Source of the DNA: Bugulina stolonifera
Lineage: Eukaryota > Bryozoa > Gymnolaemata > Cheilostomatida > Bugulidae
Assembly (NCBI GenBank): GCA_935421135.1
Contig: OW285194.1
Span: 15,585,376-15,649,375, forward strand
Direction: 5' to 3'
DNA: 64,000 bases
The notes below the pieces were generated by a model. That model saw only the letters and a program-made list of their open reading frames with translations. It did not search any database and was not told the origin of the DNA. Position numbers and translations under genes: made by a program. This document shows, piece after piece, positions 25,075 to 36,521 of this stretch (positions within the stretch are counted from its first letter, which is position 1; every line of letters starts with the position of its first letter).

Positions 25075-25435
25075 ACAGCATATATTAGCTCACTCAGGTA
25101 TTTTATTTGAGTTGCCGGCAGCCGAGTCCAATGCCAGCTGTTCCTGGAATTCATCATATATCTGTTGGACCATCTCTTCGACTTCAATCTGTAAAGCAAG
25201 TGCATTTAGTGTACATCTAGTGTATCGCTATTAGTACTAATTCTGTCTTACTATTTAGTGTCTGAGTGTACAGCTTCTATCACTGATGAACTGAATCAGT
25301 CTGGGTTAGGATACCATCACAGCATATAACAAACATCACCTGGTCCATAGAAGTTCCAGTCCAGAGATTCTCGGCGTCAAACAACCAGGAATTTCTCTTT
25401 GGGTTCAAGCATCTTAGATCTTCCAATACTTCCAT
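21321..25435 (-). CDS. FNTB: Protein farnesyltransferase beta subunit
   Basis: Catalytic beta subunit of the cytosolic zinc enzyme that farnesylates CaaX proteins such as Ras and lamins, acting with an alpha subunit. Exons in transcript order: 25435-25340, 25188-25094, 24624-24457, 24252-24203, 24003-23823, 23679-23593, 23360-23231, 21989-21763, 21657-21549, 21410-21321. They join in frame to 410 residues (human is 437). Diagnostic stretches are SYSCLDASRPWICYWILHSL, TGGFGGGPMQLPHLAPTYAA, the block from EGGFGGVPGMEAHGGYAFCG, and FEGGFQGRTNKLVDSCYSFW. Zinc ligands are present: Asp292 and Cys294 in LVDSC and His349 in DYYHTCYSLSG. The terminal exon gives HPIYNLGIKSSVRATEYF. The donor of the ninth exon (ATG then gttggt) is weak. 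The start is the first ATG of the first recognised exon. The gene is tail-to-tail with GANAB, with about 450 bases between stops. Confidence 0.95.
22110..22258. repeat. 31-bp minisatellite in FNTB intron
   Basis: Five copies of a unit containing atgactgtatatgcactcga, in the long FNTB intron 23230-21990. Confidence 0.9.
22366..23127. repeat. 51-bp minisatellite in FNTB intron
   Basis: About fifteen nearly identical copies of a 51-bp unit containing cactataacatagacataca, with one copy shortened near 22720-22740. The unit is 17 codons long and free of stops in frames on both strands, so it makes long ORFs (HYNIDIHGIVVCSLYTV repeats on plus). It lies wholly inside an FNTB intron and is not coding. 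Confidence 0.95.
23450..23580. repeat. Palindromic repeat (tacacatacagtatgtgtat)
   Basis: Three to four copies of a self-complementary unit (catacacatacagtatgtgta), inside the FNTB intron between the exons at 23679 and 23360. It could fold as cruciform or RNA hairpins. Confidence 0.85.
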
Positions 25436-26852
25436 ATTCCTAGGGGTTAAAAATAAATTATAATTTTCACACATCTACATAATTATAATAGAAGTTAGGT
25501 ACACATGAAAATGTTGCCACAATAAGACTATTATATCTGCTAGCGACACATTGTGCAACCGATTACCATGCCCTATTAGTAGCCCTAGTTTTAGCTAGTA
25601 AATCAGTTTATCCTCTTTGTGACATATAATGATATATCACCTGATTTTTACTGTTTTAATTTAATGTTTATCCGGTGTCTGCAGAACTTTCTGATTGGCA
25701 CGCCTAGGAAACTCAGAACAGGGAATGTGGTAGCAAAGTAATTTTAAATACAAACAAACTAAAGTTTTCCATTGGGGTCAACATCGGATTCATTTTGATT
25801 TTTTATGCAGCTGTAGGACCAAGTCCTTGGCTGCTGAGAAATAGCAGAACGGTATTAGTCGAGCCTATATAATACTAATACTATTATTATATTTATTAAC
25901 TGCAAATTATAATGCATGAGCATAATTAGGTATTCACTATTGTTTTATATCGAACAAAGACAACGTTTTGCCATAACATTACATAAATTATAATTAATTG
26001 TATTAGCATAATAATTATTTAAAAATTATTTCCCAAATTCTTCCAAAGTTTGCTTAGTGCCTTTTATGTAGACAACAGGTAAACCTAATAAATATTTTGT
26101 TACATACGTAACAGCACGTAGGTGTTGTAACATTGTATTGGACTAAATACAGCGGCTTAAGTATAACCGCTTATTCCACTGATGTCTTTAGGAATTTTGC
26201 TCAATAATTGATAAATAATAAAAGACAAGTTGCGTGGAGGCAGTGTTTTCCATTTCTTTTTCTTCATTTTGATTATACCATAGAGTAACCTCTATGGATT
26301 ATACCCATTGCAAATTTGCCCATTGTTATTGTACCAAAATGGTACAAGTGGTACCGTTGTACCACTTTGTAGGAAGGGTTGCTCGGCTATTTAAAGAAGG
26401 GCTTTGGGCTGTCAATGCGATTCTATTCCCTTTATCGTTATGGTTAAAAATAAAATAAATAGATAGTTTAGTATTAGTATAGAAGAATAGTAAATAAAAT
26501 AAAAATGTAACAAGCATTACATTATTTTAATAAAAGTTTTACATTTAATATTTATTATATTATATAGTATTTTTATATAATAATAATTACAATAATAATA
26601 CATGTATATAAATAATTAAATAATACATGCTTTGCTAAACTATAAAACTATGAGTTGTATATATACTATATAATATATATTTATTTATTTGTGATCAACA
26701 AGTTACCTTTAACAAAATAATGTTATCTGTAAACTTTTAGAAAACCCAATAAATGCAATGTAATAAATAAATAATGAAAATGACAATGAAAGAGTGAAAT
26801 TCAAGGTGATATGTTTATTCTATTGTTTATGTTGTATAATAATTAGGCCTAC
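25436..26852. other. Intergenic between FNTB and a transposon, no gene seen
   Basis: AT-rich DNA with long A/T tracts (26440-26780). It should hold the FNTB promoter, which shares this head-to-head gap with MRPL28. Confidence 0.5.
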
Positions 26853-27713
26853 CAAGGAGTAAGAGAGAAGGAGGCTCGTCTATGAGGATTTTGTCATCGA
26901 TGTGCTCCTCGGTTTAAAAATATGAGCACATGAGTCGCTGGCATTAAGCGAGTAGACAACTCCGTTGAATCGTGATGCGCTTCCTCATTGCTAAACAGCA
27001 ATGCACATGTGCACGGCTCTGGCGCTTAACACGTCACAGTTATAGCATCCAATCAAAATCATTTCTATGGAGAGATAAATATTATTGTTTATTGACATAG
27101 CCTATAGTTTGAGCACTATTTTCATTTAGTGTGGGCATGTTGTAGGCTTAGGGCCCGCAAACTAGCCTACCAACTAAAATGGTATCTGAACTATACACCA
27201 TAAATCAAATTAAGTATATGGAGTCCTGATGTTAGAGAAACGTGTTGCACAAATTTGCTCATTTTAACCGCGATTTCGGCGTTTGTACGTTTTTTTATTA
27301 TGAAGGAGCAAAATTTAAACTTGGATTTCAACTTAACCAAATGCAGCAAGTTTAAATCTATCAGTATTATTTTTCCTTATTTTGTTGAGCATGTTGATAT
27401 TAGAAAAAAGTGTCATTTTATGTTGGGATACGCAATTTCCTTCAAATCTGGCGATTTTACTTGCCAATATCTATCGTATCCCATTGAAATATGTAGTGTG
27501 TATATAGTCAGCCTGTTCATTAGTGTTACCAATTATTGTTGACATTGTTTATATTTTAATTTCAGTTGATGTGTGGATTTTACTTTTTTAAAAACATTCA
27601 TCATCTTGTCTTCTGACTTTACCAAGTACCCGAGGCGCACATCGAACACCGGAAGCCCATTGTAACATATATGCAGGTTTTCATGGACGAGCCTCCTTCT
27701 CTCTTACTCCTTG
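26853..27713. mobile_element. 861-bp non-autonomous DNA transposon with terminal inverted repeats
   Basis: Perfect 28-bp terminal inverted repeats begin CAAGGAGTAAGAGAGAAGGA at both ends, extending imperfectly a few bases more. A direct repeat GGCCTAC flanks the element (26846-26852 and 27714-27720), as a 7-bp target-site duplication. A 95-codon ORF inside (27255-27542) shows no transposase motif that I can see. The superfamily is unassigned; a 7-8 bp duplication would be compatible with hAT-like elements. Confidence 0.85.
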
Positions 27714-28098
27714 GGCCTACATAGGCCTATATTTATGATATTGTAAATATTAAAATTATGATAAAATAATAGTATAATTTTTTAGTATAAACATTTAATA
27801 TTAATTTAATAAATATAATTATTATTGTAATATAATTGATATATATATTCATTTTCTGATATTGTTGTAATTATATTTATATTATATCATTTAGATCCAG
27901 TAGCATGAGACATTAAATTAGTTCTCGTCAAACAAACTCAAATGATCATAAGCTAACACCCTTGCCGCCCCTATGGTGATATGATCATGATTCTATAGCT
28001 TTTTAGTAGATCAAAGATCCTCTTTAAAAGACTTTAGATGTAAACAATGTAACGACTTACCGTGTATATCATATCAGGTGTGCCGCTGTATCATAGAG

Positions 28099-31000
28099 AT
28101 GACTAGCGTAGTCTACCCAAAGATAATCACAGGGTTCTGTAACCCCAGTGTGCTGAGGAGATGGCAGATGGGTGTAAGGGCTAGACTTCCTGAGCACTAC
28201 AAGCAGCGTATGATTAGGGTGAGTCTCTACTACCAGCAGTTCTACTATATGTAGCCATCGTTTGCTACTAACGATTGCATGCAAACTAAACATGATGCTA
28301 GCTATTTATAGAGCATCCATGGTAAATATTGAGGTTTATTTTCCAGTTGGCTAGAGCAAAAATGTTAGGAACTTCGACTCCTGTACACTATAAGAAGGAA
28401 CCAGGGCTTTGGAAAGAGGGACATCACCCAGACACTGTGTTACCTGTTCAGAACCGTCCCATACCAGTTATATATCCAGCTGAGGCAGATCAGGGGCTAT
28501 GGGGAGGGGAAGGAATTATTAAAGGATATGTACAGAGGAGACACAGAGCGCCCAGGTTAGCCCTTGTATTGTGACTATCTCATATTATAGACATGATAGA
28601 TGTACTGTAAAGTGTGCTGTAGGTTTACGATATATTGTGAGTATTGCACTTGTATTCTAGTAGAGTTGTGTCCCGTCTGATGTACTAGTAGAGTTGTGTC
28701 CCATCTGATGTAGTATTTATTAGATAGTTGTTTACATATTCATTACTTGGATATGTACTACAGGATATTATTGTTATACAGCATGTTATATGCTCAACAC
28801 CATATTCGTTGTTATGGTTATAGCTACTCCATACTTTTCGATAATTGTCTTCTCATTATATTTTCTGTACTGCATAGTTTATAATACACTGCATGTTTTG
28901 TAATGTGCTACATTATGTTATTAGATGTATATAATGTGCTATATTATGTTATTAGATGTATGTAATGTGCTATATTATGTTATTAGATGTTATGTAATGT
29001 GCTATATTATGTTATTAGATGTATGTAATGTGCTATATTATGTTATTAGATGTATATAATGTGCTATATTATGTTGTTAGATGTATATAATATGCTATAT
29101 TATGTTATTAGATGTATATAATATGCTATATCATGTTATTAGATGTTATGTAATATGCTATATTATGTTGTTAGATGTATGTAATATGCTATATTATGTT
29201 ATTAGATGTATATAATATGCTATATTATGTTATATAATGTATATAATGTGCTATATTATGTTATTAGATGTTATGTAATGTGCTATATTATGTTATTAGA
29301 TGTATGTAATGTGCTATATTATGTTATTAGATGTTATGTAATATGCTATATTATGTTGTTAGATGTTATGTAATGTGCTATATTATGTTATTAGATGTAT
29401 ATAATGTGCTATATTATGTTATTAGATGTATATAATGTGCTATATTATGTTATTAGATGTATATAATATGCTATATTATGTTATTAGATGTATGTAATGT
29501 GCTATATTATGTTATTAGATGTATATAATATGCTATATTATGTTATTAGATGTATATAATATGCTATATTATGTTGTTAGATGTATATAATGTGCTATAT
29601 TATGTTATTAGATGTATGTAATGTGCTATATTATGTTATTAGATGTATATAATATGCTATATTATGTTATTAGATGTATATAATATGCTATATTATGTTA
29701 TATAATGTATATAATGTGCTATATTATGTTATTAGATGTTATGTAATGTGCTATATTATGTTATTAGATGTATATAATGTGCTACATTATGTTATTAGAT
29801 GTATATAATGTGCTATATTATGTTATTAGATGTATATAATGTGCTATATTATGTTATTAGATGTATATAATGTGCTATATTATGTTATTAGATGTATATA
29901 ATATGCTATATTATGTTATTAGATGTTATGTAATATGCTATATTATGTTATTAGATGTATGTAATGTGCTATATTATGTTATTAGATGTTATGTAATGTG
30001 CTATATTATGTTATTAGATGTATGTAATGTGCTATATTATGTTATTAGATGTATATAATGTGCTATATTATGTTATTAGATGTTATGTAATGTGCTATAT
30101 TATGTTATTAGATGTATATAATGTGCTATATTATGTTATTAGATGTTATGTAATGTGCTATATTATGTTATTAGATGTATGTAATGTGCTATATTATGTT
30201 ATTAGATGTATGTAATGTGCTATATTATGTTATTAGATGTATGTAATGTGCTATATTATGTTATATAATGTATATAATGTGCTATATTATGTTATTAGAT
30301 GTATATAATATGCTATATTATGTTATTAGATGTATGTAATGTGCTATATTATGTTATTAGATGTATGTAATGTGCTATATTATGTTATTAGATGTATGTA
30401 ATGTGCTATATTATGTTATATAATGTATATAATGTGCTATATTATGTTATTAGATGTTATGTAATGTGCTATATTATGTTATTAGATGTATGTAATGTGC
30501 TATATTATGTTATTAGATGTTATGTAATGTGCTATATTATGTTATTAGATGTATGTAATATGCTATATTATGTTATTAGATGTATGTAATGTGCTATATT
30601 ATGTTATTAGATGTATGTAATGTCCTATATTATGTTATTAGATGTTATGTAATATGCTATATTATGTTATTAGATGTTATGTAATATGCTTTATGTTATA
30701 CTGAATTGTAGAGCTCCCAAAATATGGACACCGTATTTGGTAGAAACTATACTTTACAGTGAAATATTAGACAAACATATGAAGATAGTCGTAACGGAAA
30801 GTGCTCTCATGTCGATAGACGATGTATTCGGTTTAGATATGTACATTTTAAAGGTATGATGCTTTGACTGCCATTGGTCGATTGTTAACTGTTATTTGAT
30901 TGGGTAATGAAAATCTAGTTGCTTGCTGATTAGTTAATGACTAGCTGTTGTTCAAGCTGATTGGTTGATGGTAAATCATTCCCTCCACTGATTGGCCGAG

Positions 31001-33070
31001 GGTATACTAATATTTATTCTAGTTGGTTGAGAATATGTCACTATCTTCTGTGATTGGTTGATGGTATGTTACATACTTTTAGACTCCAGAAGAAGATCTC
31101 AATTCTAACTTAGCTCTCAAACTAAAACAGAGAACGCTGGAAGCTCTGATGGACAAATCACTGTATCCTCACGATGCTGACAAAAGAGAGAAGGTGAGAC
31201 AGCTTGTATTTACCTTCTATACAGTTATATGCTATGTCATCTTGTATTTACCTTCTATACAGTTATATGCAGAGCTGGGTCCAAGTCATAGATTTGACTT
31301 GACTTGCCAAGTCAAGTCACAAGTCGACTTGACTTGGACTTGCCAACTTGCTGACTTGACTTGACTTAGACTTGCACATCAATGTGACTTGACTTGACTT
31401 GGACACATGAATGACTTGTGATTTTGACTTGACTTTGACTTGCACATCAATGTGACTTGACTTGACTTGGACACAGGAATGACTTGTGATTTTGACTTGG
31501 GTTTTGCCAAGTCAATCTGGCAAATAAAAATTGTGTACAGTGTTTAGCCAACATGGAAAAAAGGTCTTAATTGCCTACCTAATTATCATTTTTACTAGAT
31601 CAGTGCTACTAGCAGCACTCAGAGTATATCAAGGTTAGCTATGAGGATACACAATTCAGGCACTATCTAAGCTGTGTGTACGAGAGACTACACAACGACA
31701 ATGCATAGTCACAAGTACACACAGTGCAAGTAGTGTAAGTGTAGTATACAATGTAGGTGTGGTGTAAGTAGTGAATGCAATGTGCAGTGCAATAATTACT
31801 AGAGTTAAATTGCAGGACTGGCCAGTGGGCACTCCTTGCTGTACCATGTGCTGTTTATATGCTATGTAACACTGCATCACCATTACAATATACAGTATAT
31901 AATACTATATGACCAGTCTCGACCGTAGTGCCAATAATACCACTCATATAGACTAGTTCTTTACCATGATTGCATCACATACATGTCCATGCCCTGCTAC
32001 ACCTTGGCATAGGTTTTTCATAAATTGGAATGCCTACTAAAAGAAAAAAATGATGTTTTGAAAAATGTAAAATTTTTTGAAGTTGTCTTCCACTTGACTT
32101 GCATTTCGACTTGACTTGACTTTGACTTGACTTGACCTGTGACTTGCATGACAGCTGACTTGACTTGACTTGACTTGAGGCAGCACTGACTTGACTTCGA
32201 CTTGACTTGCCTTCAAAATTTTAGAAATTACTTGACTTGACTTGACTTGACTTGAGGCAGCACTGACTTGACTTGGACTTGACTTGCCTCCAAAATTTTA
32301 GAAATTACTTGACTTGTTGACTTGCAAGTCGACTTGGACCCAACTCTGGTTATATGGTATGTCATCCTGTATTTACCTTCTATACAGTTATATGCTATGT
32401 CATCCTGTATTTACCTTCTGTACAGTCATATGCTACATTGTATGTCATCCTGTATTTATCTTCTATACAGTTATATGCTATGTCATCCTGTATTTATCTT
32501 CTATACAGTCATATGGTATGTCATCCTGTATTTCTGTGAGTCAGGAGCTGACCAGGAATACTTACCTATTTGATTAAATGGCGAACCCAGGAGGCTTATT
32601 ATTAGTGTTACACCTACACAGTCATGTACACCTACACATTACCTACTGAATAATTTATATGTACAGTGTATGTTGCTAGATATATAACAAGTATAAGGAA
32701 TACATATCATACACTCGAGAAGAAGTTGATTGGTTAGGACTGAGTGAGGAAGAGGCTATCGAAAGGCAAAAGGAAATTGAACGGTCACAAAAACCACGAC
32801 CTCTAAAAGATGTATTCACTGAACAGCTGTTAGAGAAGCTGAAAGTTGGTAAGTAGAGATACCTGCTTGTAACTGTGACCTTTATATGGCCTCAGACAAC
32901 TGCATTCACCTAGGGTGACACATGCACATCAAGAATAATGTGCATGTGTCTGCCAATCGAATTTATTAGCCAGCTGGCTCTGGCCGGCTGGCTTACTGAA
33001 TGAATGGATGACTGTCAGTATTATTTCATAACCTGTTTGTGTTCTTGTAGCTGAAGAACATAAGGAATAG
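28099..33070 (+). CDS. MRPL28: Mitochondrial ribosomal protein L28 (bL28m)
   Basis: Structural protein of the large subunit of the mitochondrial ribosome. Exons: 28099-28218, 28347-28555, 30712-30853, 31083-31193, 32680-32848, 33051-33070, joining in frame to 256 residues, the same length as I recall for the human protein. Recognisable blocks are TSTPVHY, then RPIPVIYPAEADQGLWGGEG, then KIWTPYLVETILYSEILDKH, VFGLDMYILKTPEEDLNSN, IYNKYKEYIS and DWLGLSEEEAIERQKEIE, all in the metazoan MRPL28 order. The N-terminus (MTSVVYPKITGF) may carry the mitochondrial import signal. The start is the first ATG upstream of the conserved block; the upstream exon boundary is not resolved. Introns 2 and 4 are inflated by a minisatellite and a transposon. 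It is head-to-head with FNTB. Confidence 0.95.
28895..30700. repeat. 1.8-kb minisatellite of about 31-bp units in MRPL28 intron 2
   Basis: About 58 copies of a unit containing atgtgctatattatgttatt. At least three length/sequence variants alternate: gatgtatataat, gatgttatgtaat (one base longer) and a shorter-linked tataatgtatataat form. The array ends about 20 bases before the acceptor of the exon at 30712. ORFs through it are chance. Confidence 0.95.
31270..32348. mobile_element. hAT-like non-autonomous transposon (1,079 bp) in MRPL28 intron 4
   Basis: Ends are inverted copies: left begins CAGAGCTGGGTCCAAGTC, right reads CAGAGTTGGGTCCAAGTC on the minus strand. Both sides are flanked by GTTATATG (31262-31269 and 32349-32356), an 8-bp target-site duplication typical of hAT elements, as are CAGAG termini. 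The interior is unusual: long tracts of ACTTG/CAAGT pentamers near both ends with unique AT-rich DNA between. No transposase frame is seen, so it would depend on another element for movement. Confidence 0.9.
32349..32545. repeat. 38-bp minisatellite split by the hAT-like element
   Basis: Five copies of a unit containing tatgtcatcctgtatttacc. One to two related copies lie left of the transposon at 31200-31262, so the element inserted into this array. Confidence 0.88.
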
Positions 33071-33217
33071 CTAAGACACCTACTCTCCTCTTAAGGTAAG
33101 CAGTTACATAGTACTATCATCATTCTATCATGTAGTAGCTACATGTACAGTATACTGCTAATTGGAGCCTTTTCAATGCAGGCTAGCCTACTAGTCAGTG
33201 CTGGATATGGACAATAT

Positions 33218-33482
33218 CACAGTCTACACAGTAATACTGTACTAATGTATCACAGTCTACACAGTGATAGTGTATTAATATAATACATTAGTACAGTATC
33301 ACTGTGTAGACTGTGATACTGTACTAATGTATTATATTAATACAATATCACAGTCTACACAGTAATACTGTACTAATGTATCACAGTCTACACAGTGATA
33401 GTGTATTAATATAATACATTAGTACAGTATCACTGTGTAGACTGTGATACTGTATTAATATCTGCATTAGTACAGTATCACT
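33218..33482. repeat. Alternating inverted repeats (palindromic cluster)
   Basis: Blocks of cagtctacacagtaatactg and their reverse complements alternate at least four times, linked by attagtacagtatcactgtg. The array can fold on itself into several hairpins or a cruciform. It lies just after the MRPL28 stop. Confidence 0.88.
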
Positions 33483-34170
33483 GTACTTTTCTTGCTTCTC
33501 AGTTTAAGTGGAACCTAAGCTAAATTAAATGGTTGGATAGTAATCCTAGTCACTTGTATTATTCACAGTTTGAATGCAATCTATCTACTGTATAATAGTA
33601 ATACAATGTAACATTCCTCTGCGCTACCTTACATTTCTATTATCTATACTCGTATAACATTTTATCCTGTACAATTTCTCTACTTGTAGTGTACAACTAA
33701 TATAGACTGTGTATAGACTGTGTTCCTGCACTCACCCACTTCACATCACTGGTACTTGCACTATATATCTCACTGAATGTTGATAGCTCAGGCTACACCT
33801 CTACATACATGTATATTACGCCTTGGTGCTATGGATTGTGGAGTTATACTCTCCCTACTATAAGACTTTACATGGTAGGACAACTCATTAGTTTACTATT
33901 AGCTGCTATATTACATAAACAGTGCGCACCGCTATTACACGTATATATGGAGACTTATATGGTAGTGTGAATACAAAGGTGTTCATCTACTAGCCAAACT
34001 CTTGTACAATACTGTTTAAGGACCAGTACTTGCTTTATATAAATTTATTTAAGATCATAATGGCTGACAATACAGAGTTTACAATGATTTGTTACACTCT
34101 TATCCATGATTGCTTAAACACACACAAACTTTCTCTTACACTGTCAGTCTATCTCTATCAGTTTGTATTC

Positions 34171-34359
34171 TCATATTGAGAAGTTGTCTCCTCGCTGGTT
34201 GAGCTGCTGGTTCAGGGTGATACAGTGTCTTAGCTGTGTACAAGTAAGAGAGTGGGTTGTGAGGTCTATCAGTTTACCATCCATCTTCATGTATTCTTCT
34301 CTTCCTACTCTACTAGTACTACTACTACTACTACACAATAGGTCACACAGTGCTATCAC
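34171..34359 (-). other. Possible terminal exon of an unknown minus-strand gene
   Basis: A minus-strand frame with protein-like composition (REEYMKMDGKLIDLTTHSL then CTQLRHCITLNQQL) ending in a stop at 34171, after a plausible acceptor tgtgtag at about 34331. I do not recognise the family and find no upstream exon, so it may be a chance frame. Confidence 0.25.
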
Positions 34360-36521
34360 CCCCGATAGAAGGGGAGATAACTCTACTAATTAGTTGGTTA
34401 TATGAACACTGCCTTGTCTATAGGTTACTGGTTACACCCCCTGACAGCGTACTAGTGTATCATACTTGTTTGTTTGCATGAAGTATGCACACTCCATGAC
34501 CACACACCGTATTACGCAGATATGCAGGTGATGTAATAACTTTACATCAGGTTATGAGCTGGGGGCATCAGTTTAATATAAACAAACACTGACATTATTC
34601 AATATACTAGGTATATGTACATTTAGTATAACACATTGCTTATGAATATGATACATACACACATGTGATACAGATATTGGTACACTCTATACACTGTGTA
34701 GAAACTACACACTGTACATTCCAGCATTCCATTCTCAGCTGCCAACATGGTACACATATAAACAGGTCAGCACCTTCTCTAGCACTCTATTACACAGCCG
34801 ACAGCAATAACAATTATAGCACTGTAATTAGTTTGTAGATCGAGAGTTGTCTGCTACTGCAGCTATAACACTAACTGTACTAACAGTGGAGCAGGTATAG
34901 ATGTATGGTATCTGTGTTTTAGTAATAGTAGTCATTGTAGACAATAAATACTTTTACCTATCGTAGGTAGTATTCTCTACACTCTAAATCAAGTTTCTCA
35001 GTAAACTGGACTATAAATAGTCTGGAAGCCTCACGTCAGTAATATAAATTCATGAACAGGAAGTTTAAAATATGGAGCATGATATAAGGCTATGGTGAAG
35101 GAATCTGGCATAGACATCTGCACATTATGTACTATTATATATCTATAAAGTGGGCTAAGCAGTACATGTATGTATAACTTATAAGTATGGATACTACATG
35201 GTTGTATGTATAACTTATACGTATGGATACTACATGGTTGTATGTACCTTGTATAACTTATAAGTACGGATACTATATTTAATCACATTCCAACTATCCC
35301 TATGGGACTTCAATCTATGGTACCAGATATATATCAAGTAGGATACAATACTCAATACATTGTGCGGGTTGATGGTGAATACAACTACATGTATGTAGCT
35401 ATGCTGAAACATTTACATATGCAACGATGATAAAATATTCATTGCTTTTAGTTCATAATAATATTAGTCATTCACAAACTCTGACTTTTTGTTGGTTATA
35501 TAGTAACTTCAGGAATTATCTCCACATTGTATTGACTGACTTGTTCTTTTAGAGTAAATGTAACTATTTACTAATCTCACATGTTATGTAACAACGATGC
35601 ACACACACATTAGATAAACAGTGGCTTCTACTCTTCTAGTTTTCATATTTTATTGATTCCTCTGCTTCAGAACAACTAAACTACTTTCAAAAATAAATTA
35701 TAACAAAATAGTGTAACAATATAATATAATATATGTATATATGCTTATTGCATGTACGTGTAGTGTATAGTATGTATAGTGTAACAATATAATATATGTA
35801 TATATATGCTTATTGCATGTACGTGTAGGCCTATGTACAATGTACAGTCAAATTATCAAATAAATACAAAGTATAATAATACAATAATACAATGGGATCT
35901 CTGAGGTGGGGCTAAGTTTAATACACGAATAGTGAAACCAGTGGCATAAGAATATATTATAAATATTGCAACTGACTTTTACTGGGTAATGGCACATAAT
36001 ACAATGTATAAGTGTACAATAGAATAGTATTATTATAATAATATAGTGATATATATTGTTTTAATTACTCCCTTTATCCTTCCTACATAATAAAGTGTAA
36101 GCCAACTATTGCATTGTTTTAAGTGCACAGGTATGCAATACGATTGTTCTAGTTAACTCCTTCTATATGTTATCAAACAAGCCTGATATAAATTATAATA
36201 ATATAGATGTGAGACCATGATATTAGTCTGTGTTCCATATAATAATGCTCGGGCGCATGTTCACCCTCCCTGAGATTACAATAGGTCCTCCAATATTTGA
36301 ATATGCTTTGTACAGCAATCTTCCTCAAGTTCATTGTCAGAGTTGCACAATCGGCACCAGCTGCATTCCACCATCTGCTTACCAGCCTCTAGCTACAAAC
36401 TTCGAACAACGGGCAGTGAGAACATCCACCCAACCTTTACCACTAATGCAGTAGTGGATCAGCAGGCTATATTCAGCTCTTCCTTCAACATTGTAGCTCT
36501 ACTTGTGTTAGACACAGATAT

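Larger units (their letters stand above)
33071..36521. other. Intergenic, with palindromic cluster; no firm gene
   Basis: Stretch of 3.4 kb between MRPL28 and the Kunitz gene. It holds the palindromic cluster (33220-33480), a weak exon candidate (34359-34171, minus), a short tandem repeat at about 35160-35265 (taacttataagtatggatac) and AT-rich DNA. Nothing else is recognised. Confidence 0.5.

Noticed and set aside
24942..25205. Minus ORF LKSKRWSNRYMMNSRNSWHW
   Set aside because: Wrong frame over FNTB exon 2; the frame joined to exon 1 gives IEVEEMVQQIYDEFQEQLAL.
27255..27542. 95-codon ORF inside the TIR element as a transposase
   Set aside because: Too short, no DDE-type or zinc-finger motif visible; kept only as part of the element.
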